Below, piece by piece: positions 39,764 to 49,125 of a stretch of 64,000 bases of DNA. This stretch comes from Aquificota bacterium (lineage in GTDB: Bacteria; Aquificota; Aquificia; Aquificales; Aquificaceae), in assembly GCA_030549905.1 (NCBI GenBank), contig JAUQQK010000001.1, forward strand, positions 124,001-188,000. The letters run 5' to 3'. Within the stretch, counting starts at the first letter, position 1. Each line of letters starts with the position of its first letter. The translations under genes were made by a program, and so were the position numbers. The notes beneath the pieces were generated by a model that saw only the letters and a list, made by a program, of their open reading frames with translations, was not told the origin of the DNA and ran no database searches.

Positions 39764-40011
39764 ATTTCCCTCACCTTCTTAACAAACAGGTGGTATTCAC
39801 CATCTTCCTCGTAAAGCCCTAAAAACTCCTGACCGGTAGCCTTACACCAGGCTGGTATGTCCTCCACCACGCCCGGGTCATCTGCTATAAGCTCTAACAC
39901 CTGCCCCACCTGCATGGTTTTGATAACCTTGGCAGTCTCCGCTATAGGCACGGGGCAGAAGGTGCCCACCACATCATGAACCACATCGGGTTTTATGTTT
40001 TCAAGCTCCAT
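39760..40011 (-). CDS. TusA-family sulfurtransferase
   Basis: DVVGTFCPVPIAETAKVIKTMQVGQVLELIADDPGVVEDIPAWCKATGQEFLG. Confidence 0.92.
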   Translation of the reverse strand: MELENIKPDVVHDVVGTFCPVPIAETAKVIKTMQVGQVLELIADDPGVVEDIPAWCKATGQEFLGLYEEDGEYHLFVKKVREI

Positions 40012-41047
40012 ATTTTGCCTCGCTCCTATTGTATATTTTATAAGCCTCCGCTACAGAATCCTCCACAGGCTCTCCCCAAATATAAAACTCTTTTCCCTTT
40101 AAATTAAAACTGACCTCGCAGGGCTCTCTTTTTGAGTATCTGGCTATAAGGTCTGCTATGAGCTTTAATTCCTCTTCCTTTGGCTCACCCTTTATGAGGG
40201 CAAAAGTGCCCCTGCCATCCCTTCTGCAGGCATAAGAATACCTGCTTCTGAAGCCCTGCAGGAACCTCACCTCCCCTTCGTTCCTCGCCATTATCAGCTT
40301 TGCACCAGAGGGCAGTCTAAAATGCCTTCCTACAGAAAACAGGATAAGGTCGTCTCTTGTAATCCTGCCTTCTACAGAAAAGGCTTCCCTAAATCTGTAG
40401 GCAAAGTTCTCGTCTGTAAGGTAGCAGCAGCCACCTGCGGGCTGTTCGTATTCAAGTCCATACTTTTGGGCTAAGGCTATCTGCTTTTTTCTGCTCCTTC
40501 CCCTTATGTCTAAAAGTTTGCTTCTGTCCACCCATCCAAGCTTTTCCGGAATGGTCTCTGGAAGGAGCTTTGCGGAAAGGGGTCTAAGAATATAACCCTC
40601 AAGACCGGCCTCTCTTTCAATAAGCATAAGCCTTTCAAAGGTCTGGCTCATGGGTCTTTGACCCAGCACCTCACCGGTTATCACAAAGTGATAGCCCTCT
40701 TTTTCCATTATTTCCTTTGCCTTTCTCAGCATAAAGATTCTACAATCCACGCAGGGGTTTACATTCTTGCCGTAGCCATACCTAGGGTTCAGGATTATCT
40801 CAAAGTATTCCTCCGATATATCTACTATCTCCACAGGAACCTGAAGGCGGGCTGCTGCCCTCAAGGCTGGGTTCACATAGTGCGACCCGTCTTCCCTCTT
40901 CAGTCCAAGGCGTCTCTTGTGTTCAGTTATGCAAAAGCCCGTATAGAAGTGGAGGGCTTTGACCTCCACGCCCTGGTCCTGAAGAAGCCGGACCGCTAAG
41001 GAACTATCAAGCCCTCCGGAGAAAAGAGCAACAGCCCTCACCTTCAT
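40001..41047 (-). CDS. PP-loop ATPase related to MnmA/ThiI, putative thiouridylase
   Basis: ALFSGGLDSSLAVRLLQDQGVEVKALHF, NPCVDCRIFMLRKA, ITGEVLGQRPMSQT, GCCYLTDENFAYRFRE. Confidence 0.85.
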   Translation of the reverse strand: MKVRAVALFSGGLDSSLAVRLLQDQGVEVKALHFYTGFCITEHKRRLGLKREDGSHYVNPALRAAARLQVPVEIVDISEEYFEIILNPRYGYGKNVNPCVDCRIFMLRKAKEIMEKEGYHFVITGEVLGQRPMSQTFERLMLIEREAGLEGYILRPLSAKLLPETIPEKLGWVDRSKLLDIRGRSRKKQIALAQKYGLEYEQPAGGCCYLTDENFAYRFREAFSVEGRITRDDLILFSVGRHFRLPSGAKLIMARNEGEVRFLQGFRSRYSYACRRDGRGTFALIKGEPKEEELKLIADLIARYSKREPCEVSFNLKGKEFYIWGEPVEDSVAEAYKIYNRSEAKYGA

Positions 41048-41505
41048 GTGGAAAGAAACTCAAACTCTCTGCTTTCCTCTTCCTCCTCCTCGTAGCAGTC
41101 GGGTATGCGCATGGCTTCCTCTACCCTTCCTTGCTTGAGGAGGTAGTCCTTTATAGCCACGTGGAGTGTCTCAAGCCCCAGGTTTGTGCAGTGTATCTTC
41201 TGAGGTGGAAGACCGCCAAGCTCATCAAAGATATCCTTGTAAGTAAGGTTGAGAGCGTAGCTTATGGGCTTGCCCTTTATCATCTCTGTCAGCTGAGAAG
41301 AAACCGCTATGGCAGAGCCACAGCCAAAGGTCTTGAACCTCACATCCTCTATAACATCGTTCTCGGGGTTTATCTTAAGGGTAAATAGCATAGCATCTCC
41401 ACAGGCAGGGTTTCCACACTGCCCTATGGCGTTTGCATCCTCTAAAACGCCCACATTCCGTGGGTTTAAAAAGTGGTCTAAAACCTTCTCGCTGTATTCA
41501 AACAT
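41044..41505 (-). CDS. iscU: IscU/NifU N-terminal Fe-S scaffold
   Basis: YSEKVLDHFLNPRNVGVLEDANAIGQCGNPACGDAM, KTFGCGSAIAVSSQLTEMIKGK, KIHCTNLGLETLHVAI. Confidence 0.93.
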   Translation of the reverse strand: MFEYSEKVLDHFLNPRNVGVLEDANAIGQCGNPACGDAMLFTLKINPENDVIEDVRFKTFGCGSAIAVSSQLTEMIKGKPISYALNLTYKDIFDELGGLPPQKIHCTNLGLETLHVAIKDYLLKQGRVEEAMRIPDCYEEEEEESREFEFLST

Positions 41506-41584
41506 ATCAGCACCTCCTTCAGTTGATGAAACATAATATTGCCTTTGCAGGCTATCTTGCTATGACCTTTATCAAATAAAGCTC

Positions 41585-42268
41585 TCATAGATAGTATTCC
41601 ACCAACTTTTGAAAAGCACTGCTCAGCCGGTGGTCATCTTCAAGCTCCACATACCTGCTTACCTTAACTTTACTGACAAAAAGCCTTGAATGTTCTACAG
41701 GCACCACTTTATCCATGTTTCCGTGGAAGATGTATATATCATAAGTAGGAAGTTCAGGAAAATAAACCTCGCCTCCCCTTATTATCTCATAGCCCCTTTG
41801 GAGTATATCCTTCGCAAAGTCCTTATGTATGGTCAGCTCAAGCCCAGTTTCACATTCTACAAAGTGCAGTTCCTCCTTCCCTTCAAGCCAGTTTCTACAC
41901 TTTTCTTCCCCCAGCTCCTTCAAGGTAAGGTCAAGAGTGGAATAGGAGGGTGCAAAGAGAAAGAGCCTCTTTATCTTCCTCTGAGGGTAAAACTTCATGT
42001 AGTTCAGCAACACATAAGCTCCATGAGAGCTTCCAGAGAGCCATATCTCATGATACTTTTGAGAAAAGCCAGCCAAAAGGGCATCAAGCACTTCAAGGGT
42101 TCTTGTGGTGGTGGTCTTGTGGTAATCCATGTCCATGGCAAAGAAGGAATACCTGCCTTTTAGAGACCTTTCCCTGAGGAGTGCCACCTTATTACCGCTC
42201 ACATTGCTGGCAAAGCCATGAAGGTGGATTAAAATAAGATTAGGGTTTGTTGGCTCATACACGAACAT
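41585..42268 (-). CDS. Alpha/beta hydrolase (esterase-like)
   Basis: LILIHLHGFASN, IWLSGSSHGAYVLLNYM, YDIYIFHGNMDKVVPVEHS, DDHRL; start at internal ATG 42268. Confidence 0.85.
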   Translation of the reverse strand: MFVYEPTNPNLILIHLHGFASNVSGNKVALLRERSLKGRYSFFAMDMDYHKTTTTRTLEVLDALLAGFSQKYHEIWLSGSSHGAYVLLNYMKFYPQRKIKRLFLFAPSYSTLDLTLKELGEEKCRNWLEGKEELHFVECETGLELTIHKDFAKDILQRGYEIIRGGEVYFPELPTYDIYIFHGNMDKVVPVEHSRLFVSKVKVSRYVELEDDHRLSSAFQKLVEYYL

Positions 42269-42842
42269 GTTAGAAATTATAAAGGAGCTGGAAACAAGAA
42301 GAAAGCTCTTCCATATGTGTGCTATTCTTCTTTGGCTTTTTCCCATTAAATTTTTCTCCTCCCTTTTACTGCATGCTCTATTTCTTGTCGTGCTTATGAT
42401 AAACCTTGCCACCATCTTCAGGCTTTTTGAAAAAGGGCTGAGCTTTTATTACAGGCTTGTTTATCTGCTTGAAAGAGAGAGAAATTATTCAAAGCCTTCC
42501 ATACAGGCTCTTTGGGCAAACCTTGGAATATACATGGTGCTTTTGCTTTTTGGCAGAGAGCCTGCGATGGTTTCTGTGGTGGTGCTGGCGGTGGGCGATG
42601 CCTTTGCAAGCCTTGTGGGTATGAAGTATGGAAGAACAAGAATAGGAGAGAAAAGCCTTGAAGGTGGCGTAGCCTTCTTTTTAAGCTCCTTTCTGGCTCT
42701 ACTGCCTTTTGTGGGCTTCTGGAGGGCTTTCTTAGTCTCTTTTATTAGTGCTTTTGTGGAGCTTTTACCCTTAAAAATAGACGATAACTTTATCGTGCCG
42801 TTGACTGCAGGGCTGGTGTTTTATATAATGTCCAGAGTTTAA
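42267..42842 (+). CDS. Dolichol/phytol kinase-like (SEC59/CTP-transferase) membrane protein
   Basis: LETRRKLFHMCAILLWLF, VVVLAVGDAFASLVGMKYGRTRIGEKSLEGG, DDNFIVPLTAGLVFY. Confidence 0.85.
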   Translation: MLEIIKELETRRKLFHMCAILLWLFPIKFFSSLLLHALFLVVLMINLATIFRLFEKGLSFYYRLVYLLERERNYSKPSIQALWANLGIYMVLLLFGREPAMVSVVVLAVGDAFASLVGMKYGRTRIGEKSLEGGVAFFLSSFLALLPFVGFWRAFLVSFISAFVELLPLKIDDNFIVPLTAGLVFYIMSRV

Positions 42843-42844
42843 CC

Positions 42845-43771
42845 ATGCTCATAGAAAAAAACGTCTCGCTTTCACCCTTCACCACCATAAAAATAGGAGG
42901 TACTGCCAGATACTTTGCAAGTCCGAAAAGCCTTGAGGAGCTCATATATGCTCTTGCCTTTGCAAGAGATAAGGGTTTGGGGGTTTTTGTGCTTGGAAGG
43001 GGTGCAAACACCATATTTGGAGACTTTGATGGGCTTGTGCTTCACATGAAGGCTTTCAGAGAGCTAAAGGTTCAGAGAAGTGGAGAAGGCTTTGAGGTCT
43101 TTGCCCAGGCAGGCACAAGTCTTCAGGAGCTTATAAGTCTTGCTCTAAAGGAGAATTTGGAAGGCATATACAGGCTGGCGGGCTTTCCTGCCACGGTGGG
43201 TGGTGCGGTTGCCATGAACGCAGGGGCTTTTGGCGTGGAGACAAAAGACTTTTTAAAGGAGGTTTTCTTTTTAGACTGGGAAGGAAACCTGCATGGGGTC
43301 AGGGTGGAGGAAATACCCTTTTCCTACAGGTATTCACCTTTTCCAGAGTGGGGCGTTGTGGTCTCGGCGGTCTTTAAGTTCAAAAGGACAAACAGGGAAG
43401 TAAAAAAGGAATATGAGGCTATAAGGAAAAAAAGAAAGGCTACACAGCCCCTGCATCTGCCCACAAGCGGTTCTACCTTTAAAAATCCAGAAGGAGAATA
43501 TGCGGGAAGGCTTCTTGAAAGGGCGGGCATGAAGGGTTTTAGAGTAGGAGATGTTGCCTTTTCAGAACTTCATGCCAACTTTCTCGTAAATCTTGGTGAA
43601 GGTAAGTTTTCACAGGTGGTTAAAATAATTCAGGAGGCTAAGAAGAGGGTCTTTGAAGAGTTTGGCATAAACTTTGAAGAGGAGGTTCGGCTCGTTGAGG
43701 GTGGTGGTACTTATGGGTGGAAGGTCAGCGGAGCGAGAGATATCTTTGAAAAGCGGGCAGGCGGTCCTTAA
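42845..43771 (+). CDS. murB: UDP-N-acetylmuramate dehydrogenase
   Basis: TTIKIGGTARYFASPKSLEEL, LGRGANTIFGDFDGLVLHM, AGFPATVGGAVAMNAGAFG, GSTFKNPEGEYAGRLLERAGMKG. Confidence 0.94.
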   Translation: MLIEKNVSLSPFTTIKIGGTARYFASPKSLEELIYALAFARDKGLGVFVLGRGANTIFGDFDGLVLHMKAFRELKVQRSGEGFEVFAQAGTSLQELISLALKENLEGIYRLAGFPATVGGAVAMNAGAFGVETKDFLKEVFFLDWEGNLHGVRVEEIPFSYRYSPFPEWGVVVSAVFKFKRTNREVKKEYEAIRKKRKATQPLHLPTSGSTFKNPEGEYAGRLLERAGMKGFRVGDVAFSELHANFLVNLGEGKFSQVVKIIQEAKKRVFEEFGINFEEEVRLVEGGGTYGWKVSGARDIFEKRAGGP

Positions 43772-44564
43772 GGCTCTGCAGGAGCTTGGTCATGAAGCCA
43801 TAGCCCTTGACATCACAGAAGACCTCTGCCAGAAACTTCTTGAGATAAAACCAGATAAGGTTTTTATAGCCCTTCACGGCACTTATGGAGAGGACGGAAG
43901 AGTTCAAGGTCTTCTGGACCTTCTTGGCATACCTTATGTGGGCTCTGGAGTGCTGGGCAGTGCCATAGCCATGGACAAGGATATAACAAAAAAAATCCTC
44001 AGCTTTCATGGACTTCCCGTGCCAAAATGGATAACCCTAAGAAGCTCCGATGAGGAAGCGAGCTGGGACACATACCCTGCAGTAGTAAAGCCGGCAGACC
44101 AAGGTTCAAGCGTGGGGCTTTATGTGGTGAAAGATGAGCATGAACTTAAAGAGGCTGTAAAAGAATGCTTTAAGCTCTCAAAGAAGGTGATGGTAGAGGA
44201 GTTTATAAAGGGCAGAGATGCTACGGTGGCAGTCTTGAAAAACATAGCCCTACCACCCATAGAGATAAGACCTAAAAAAGGTATATATGACTATGAAAGT
44301 AAATACACAAAGGGTATGAGCGAATACCTTTTTGTTGAAGAGGAAGAGCTGGCACAGAGGTTAAAAAGCCTTGCACTGTCAGCCCATAAATTCCTTGAGC
44401 TTAAAGACCTTTCAAGGATAGACTTCAGAATATCAGAAAGGGGAGACGCATACATACTTGAGGCGAACACCATACCAGGTATGACAGAGCTTAGTTTATT
44501 TCCTATTGCTTGTAAAAGGGCAGGGCTTGATTTCAAGGCTATGTTGAATATGTTATTATTTTAA
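43695..44564 (+). CDS. ddl: D-alanine--D-alanine ligase
   Basis: Probable TTG start: (M)RVVVLMGGRSAEREISLKSG; ALHGTYGEDGRVQGLLDLLGIPYVGSGVLGSAIAMDK; overlaps the murB 3' end. Confidence 0.93.
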   Translation: MRVVVLMGGRSAEREISLKSGQAVLKALQELGHEAIALDITEDLCQKLLEIKPDKVFIALHGTYGEDGRVQGLLDLLGIPYVGSGVLGSAIAMDKDITKKILSFHGLPVPKWITLRSSDEEASWDTYPAVVKPADQGSSVGLYVVKDEHELKEAVKECFKLSKKVMVEEFIKGRDATVAVLKNIALPPIEIRPKKGIYDYESKYTKGMSEYLFVEEEELAQRLKSLALSAHKFLELKDLSRIDFRISERGDAYILEANTIPGMTELSLFPIACKRAGLDFKAMLNMLLF

Positions 44565-44566
44565 CC

Positions 44567-45280
44567 ATGAAAAGAGGGAGAAGAGGGACAGCAATAGGTT
44601 ATGTGCTTTCCTTCCTCTGGCTTTTCGCAATGGCTCTTGCTGGCTTCTTTGTGCCACATTTTACAGACAACATAAACTTTTTTAAGATTAAGAAACTGTA
44701 TGTGGAAGGTTTAGAAACCATACCACCTGCTATAGTTGTGGAAGAGATAAAGAGGTTTAAAAATAACTGGCTATTTATAAATAAACAGGGTTTAATGAGT
44801 AATATAAATAAAGCAACCGGTAATGCGGTTAAGGACTTAAGAATTCACAGGATTTTCGGGAAAGATGGGGTAAGTTTAAGCATATATGTGCAGGAGAGAA
44901 AGCCCTTTATAACAGCTATAAAGGACAATGATGTTATATTCTATGATTCAGAAGGGACACCTTTTACCTCACCCTACGCACAACCTGTTAATATCATATA
45001 CACACAGGACATAGAACTTATCAACAAAAACTTTAATAAAATAAAAAATTTGATTGAAAGCCTCGGAAACAATATACGTGAAGCATATGCTACAGATTTA
45101 AACATGATAGTTTATACAAAGGATGGCGTGCGTCTTACCCTACCATCTCCCCTTCTATTAAACACTACCGCAATAAGGAATGCACTATCCGCATATAAAA
45201 CTTATAATAATGATATGTGGGCAAGAGAAATTGAAGTGGATACGGAAGGTATAGTAATAGTAAGAGGGAGCGCGAGATGA
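44567..45280 (+). CDS. ftsQ: FtsQ-like division protein with POTRA
   Basis: Single TM, IKKLYVEGLETIPPAIVVEEIK, VSLSIYVQERKPFITA; directly upstream of ftsA. Confidence 0.75.
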   Translation: MKRGRRGTAIGYVLSFLWLFAMALAGFFVPHFTDNINFFKIKKLYVEGLETIPPAIVVEEIKRFKNNWLFINKQGLMSNINKATGNAVKDLRIHRIFGKDGVSLSIYVQERKPFITAIKDNDVIFYDSEGTPFTSPYAQPVNIIYTQDIELINKNFNKIKNLIESLGNNIREAYATDLNMIVYTKDGVRLTLPSPLLLNTTAIRNALSAYKTYNNDMWAREIEVDTEGIVIVRGSAR

Positions 45281-46530
45281 AGGCATTAACCGCCCTTGAC
45301 ATAGGCACCAGTAAGATAGTAGCTCTTATGGCTGAGGTGGATAGCTATGGCGATATTCATGTGATAGGGCTTGGAGAGTGTCCCTCAAAGGGCATCGATA
45401 GGGGCTACATTACGCGCTTAGACCTTGCGGTGGCTTCAGTTGCTTCCGCTCTGAAAGACGCACAAGAAATGGCAGGAGTTAAAACATCTTCAGTGGTATT
45501 AGGCTTATCTGGTCCCACCTTGAAAAGCCAGAATGAAAAGGACCTTTTAAACATAGCACCTCAGCCTGCAGAAATAGACTACAGTCATATTCAAAGGCTT
45601 ATTGAAAAAGCCATACTGCGTTCAAAGGAAGAAGGATATGAAATACTTGATGCTATACCAAGGAAATTCATACTTGATGAACAGGAAGGTGTCATAGACC
45701 CTGTTGGACTGCTTGGTTCAAAGATATCCGCTGAGGTGCATGTAGTTAAAATAGGCTCAAGCCTTGTTAAAAACACAGAGAAGGTTATTTTAAATGCTGG
45801 TTTGTCCATAAATGCTCGTTTCCCCTCTGCTCTTGCAAGCGCTGAAGCGGTGTTAACCTTAGAAGAAAAGGAAGAAGGTGTCCTGCTTGTGGATATGGGG
45901 GCAGGGCTGACAAACTTTGCGGTTTTTTCAGAAGGTTCTATCCTTGCCACGGGAGTAATTCCAATGGGGGGTCTTAACATAACGAAGGATATTGCCCATT
46001 TTATGAAGATAACGAACGAGCAGGCGGAGAGGATAAAGATAGAAAGCGGTTATGCTTTGGCGGATGTGGTCAATGAAACGGAAAGGGTGAAGATAAAGCC
46101 GAGGGGTGAGGAAAGAGAAGTGGCAGTAAGCAGAAAACAGCTGGCGGAGGTCATACAGATAAGGCTTGAAGAAATAATGGAAAGGGTAAGTGAAAGCCTG
46201 AGCTCTCAGGGTGTAAATCTGGATACACTGCACGCTGGCATTGTAATCACGGGTGGTTCGAGCAAGCTGGCTGGAATAAAAGAGTTTCTGGAAAGATACT
46301 TTGACCTTCCTGTAAGGGTAGGTTTCCCTACTGGCATTGTGGGGCTTAAGGAAAAGGTGCAGGACCCGGCTTATGCAACTGCGGTAGGGCTTATAAAGCT
46401 CGCTTATAAAAAACATACGGAAGAGAGGCTGGTAAGCAGAAGTTATACGGAAAACAGAGAAAGCAATAACAGTTTTAATGTTTACAACCTTTTAATGAAA
46501 ATAAAATCCTTTTTCAGGGATATAATGTAA
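45277..46530 (+). CDS. ftsA: Cell division protein FtsA
   Basis: TALDIGTSKIVALMAEV, LVDMGAGLTNFAVF, IVITGGSSKLAGIKEF. Confidence 0.95.
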   Translation: MKALTALDIGTSKIVALMAEVDSYGDIHVIGLGECPSKGIDRGYITRLDLAVASVASALKDAQEMAGVKTSSVVLGLSGPTLKSQNEKDLLNIAPQPAEIDYSHIQRLIEKAILRSKEEGYEILDAIPRKFILDEQEGVIDPVGLLGSKISAEVHVVKIGSSLVKNTEKVILNAGLSINARFPSALASAEAVLTLEEKEEGVLLVDMGAGLTNFAVFSEGSILATGVIPMGGLNITKDIAHFMKITNEQAERIKIESGYALADVVNETERVKIKPRGEEREVAVSRKQLAEVIQIRLEEIMERVSESLSSQGVNLDTLHAGIVITGGSSKLAGIKEFLERYFDLPVRVGFPTGIVGLKEKVQDPAYATAVGLIKLAYKKHTEERLVSRSYTENRESNNSFNVYNLLMKIKSFFRDIM

Positions 46531-47631
46531 ATGAGGAGGAGTGAGATGGATGCACTTAACCCTACCAGGATTAAGGTCTTTGGTATAGGAGGGGGTGGTT
46601 CAAATGCGGTAAATAGAATGTTCCTTGAGGGTGTGGAAGGTGTAGAGCTTTTTGTCATAAACACAGACGTTCAGCACCTGTCATCCATAGCGGTGCCTAA
46701 CAAGATACAGATTGGAGAAAAGGTGACGAAAGGCCTCGGTGCGGGCGCAAAGCCGGAAATAGGTGAGCAGGCTGCCCTTGAGGATGCGGACAAAATAAGA
46801 GAGATATTAAGAAATACTGACATGCTGTTTTTAGCGGTGGGTCTGGGTGGTGGTACTGGCACCGGTGCAGCACCCATCATAGCGGAGATAGCAAAAGACA
46901 TGGGTATTCTCACGGTGGCGGTGGCTACAAAGCCCTTCAATTTTGAAGGTCCCAAGAGGATGCAGGTAGCCCTTGAGGGCTTGGAAAAACTAAAGGATAC
47001 GGTTGACACTTATATAGTGGTCAATAATCAAAAACTTGTTGAGCTGGCGGACAGGAATTTCAGCATAAAGGACGCCTTTAAAATGGTGGATGATGTGCTT
47101 GCAAAGGCTGTTATGGGCATAACCAGCATAGTGGTGACACCAGCCCTCATCAATGTGGACTTTGCGGATGTAAGAACTGTTATGGAGAAGGGAGGTCTTG
47201 CCCTTATAGGCATGGGTGAAGGCAAGGGTGATGGTAGAAGAGACTATGCGGTAGAGCAGGCAATTACGAGCCCACTTTTAGAAGGCAATAGCATTCAGGG
47301 TGCCAGAAGGCTTTTGGTGACCCTATGGGTAAGCGAGGACGTGCCCTTCAGGGAAGTGGAAGAGACCATAGGAAGAATAAGGGAATCCGCCCACGAAGAT
47401 GCCCTAATAATCTTTGGTGCAATGCTTGAACATGACAGAGAAAACTTTATAAGGGTGGCGGTAGTGGCTACAGACTTTGAAAACGCCCAGAGCATGGCGC
47501 AGTTTAAAGTGGTAAAGAAGCCAGAAATAAAGGAAGGATTGAAGAGAGCAGTTCCAGAAACAACCATAGAACCGATACCGCCAGAAATTGAAGAGATACC
47601 CGCATACCTCAGAAGAAAGAAAATGCTTTAA
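46531..47631 (+). CDS. ftsZ: Cell division protein FtsZ
   Basis: IKVFGIGGGGSNAVNRM, VGLGGGTGTGAAPIIAEIAKDMGILTVAVATKPF. Confidence 0.97.
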   Translation: MRRSEMDALNPTRIKVFGIGGGGSNAVNRMFLEGVEGVELFVINTDVQHLSSIAVPNKIQIGEKVTKGLGAGAKPEIGEQAALEDADKIREILRNTDMLFLAVGLGGGTGTGAAPIIAEIAKDMGILTVAVATKPFNFEGPKRMQVALEGLEKLKDTVDTYIVVNNQKLVELADRNFSIKDAFKMVDDVLAKAVMGITSIVVTPALINVDFADVRTVMEKGGLALIGMGEGKGDGRRDYAVEQAITSPLLEGNSIQGARRLLVTLWVSEDVPFREVEETIGRIRESAHEDALIIFGAMLEHDRENFIRVAVVATDFENAQSMAQFKVVKKPEIKEGLKRAVPETTIEPIPPEIEEIPAYLRRKKML

Positions 47632-47903
47632 TGCACAGGGTTGATGTAAAAAAGGATAAAGCCTTAGCCATTATAATGGGCTTGGCTTACGGATACAGAG
47701 GAGTTCCCTTAGAGTTTCAGGTTCTTAGCTTGGAAGAGTTCTCTGAAGAAAAACATGAGGAGGATAGGGTTTATTATATTAACAGGAAAAGTGGAGAGGT
47801 TTATGAGTGTTTAAAAGAAGGCATCACGCATATATGCGCATTAAGAGAGGATAAAATTAACGGTAAAGTTATGCTTTTTATCTATAAAAATAAAGTGAAA
47901 TAA
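47631..47903 (+). CDS. Hypothetical protein, 90 aa
   Basis: ORF abuts ftsZ; charged and compact, no family recognised. Confidence 0.6.
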   Translation: MHRVDVKKDKALAIIMGLAYGYRGVPLEFQVLSLEEFSEEKHEEDRVYYINRKSGEVYECLKEGITHICALREDKINGKVMLFIYKNKVK

Positions 47904-47922
47904 AAGACTTGAATTAAACTCC

Positions 47923-49125
47923 ATGTATACCTATAATTTCCACATGCTCTGTGTATTTTTCCTTCTTACGCTTTTTTCCTTCTCCACCGCAGAGGAGCTT
48001 GAAAAATTAATAAACTATGCCCTTGAAAATTCACCAAGATTAAAGGTATATGAACATACAAAAAGAGCTTTGAAAAGCAAGGAAGAATATTCAAAAAGTC
48101 TTCCAAACCCTTCTTTGACTTTTGGACTTAATAATCTACCTTTAAACAGACCGTATCCGAGCAAGTATGAACCTATGAGCAGTATGTCCTTTGGTATAGG
48201 TCAGATGTATGTGCTTCCAGTAAAGAGGGAAAGAGAGGCAAAGGTGGTAAGGTCTGAGATAAGTCTCTTAGAGGCTCAGGAAAATCAAGCAAGAAAAGAG
48301 CTAATAAGAGATATAAAGCTTGCCTATATAGATTGGTATTATACGATGAAAAGCATTGAATTATACGCAAAGGCTAAAGAGGAGTTGCTGGCTCTTGAAA
48401 AGCTTACTGAAGCAAACTATAAGCTTGGTAGGGCAAATCTGTCTGACTTGCTCTCTTTGAAGGCTGAGCTTATAAGGTTTGATAGGGAAATAAAGGACAG
48501 GGAAGCAAAAGTAAGGCTTTTGAAAGAAGAATTGGACTATCTGGTGGGCGATTCCTTTAAGCTAAAAGGCGAAGAACCAAAGGTAGAAAAAATAGACATA
48601 AAAGCTCTTTCAGAGGAAGCTTTTCCTTCTCTGCGTGTGCTTGAAAAAGAAAGAGAAAAGCTAAAGAAAGAGGTGGAAAGAAGGCAGGTAGAATACCTTC
48701 CGGATTTTGAGCTTATGGCGGAATATATGATAAGACCAGAGCTTGATAACATGTTTAGCTTGAGGTTGAGTTTTGGTCTTCCTATCAGGAAGTCAAAAAG
48801 GGAAGACCTTATGGTGCTTGAAAAGTTAGAAGAGGTTAAAGCAAAAGAAAGGGAATTTGAGAACTTGAGGCTTCTGGTAAGGAAGGAGATAAACTCACTG
48901 CGTGTTGAAGAAGAAAGGCTAAAGACTTTAAAGGAGCTAACAGAAAGGCTAATAAGGGAGAAGGAAGCGGAGCTTAAAGCCCTTGAGCTTGCCTACAGAT
49001 ACACAAAGGCGGACTTCAGAGACCTTTTAAGGCTCTACAGAGAACTTTGGGAGCTCAGGACAAACCTTCTGGAGCTGGAGGGAGAGCTTAAAAAGGTCTA
49101 CATAAGAGCGGAGGTGTTCTTATGA
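47923..49125 (+). CDS. TolC/CusC-like outer membrane efflux protein
   Basis: Signal peptide, LPNPSLTFGLNNLPLNR, long coiled-coil repeats; overlaps the adaptor gene. Confidence 0.88.
   Translation: MYTYNFHMLCVFFLLTLFSFSTAEELEKLINYALENSPRLKVYEHTKRALKSKEEYSKSLPNPSLTFGLNNLPLNRPYPSKYEPMSSMSFGIGQMYVLPVKREREAKVVRSEISLLEAQENQARKELIRDIKLAYIDWYYTMKSIELYAKAKEELLALEKLTEANYKLGRANLSDLLSLKAELIRFDREIKDREAKVRLLKEELDYLVGDSFKLKGEEPKVEKIDIKALSEEAFPSLRVLEKEREKLKKEVERRQVEYLPDFELMAEYMIRPELDNMFSLRLSFGLPIRKSKREDLMVLEKLEEVKAKEREFENLRLLVRKEINSLRVEEERLKTLKELTERLIREKEAELKALELAYRYTKADFRDLLRLYRELWELRTNLLELEGELKKVYIRAEVFL

Noticed and set aside
41690-42163. 157-aa plus-strand ORF
   Set aside because: Antisense to the alpha/beta hydrolase; no support
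45928-46416. 162-aa minus-strand ORF
   Set aside because: Antisense to ftsA, no recognisable motifs
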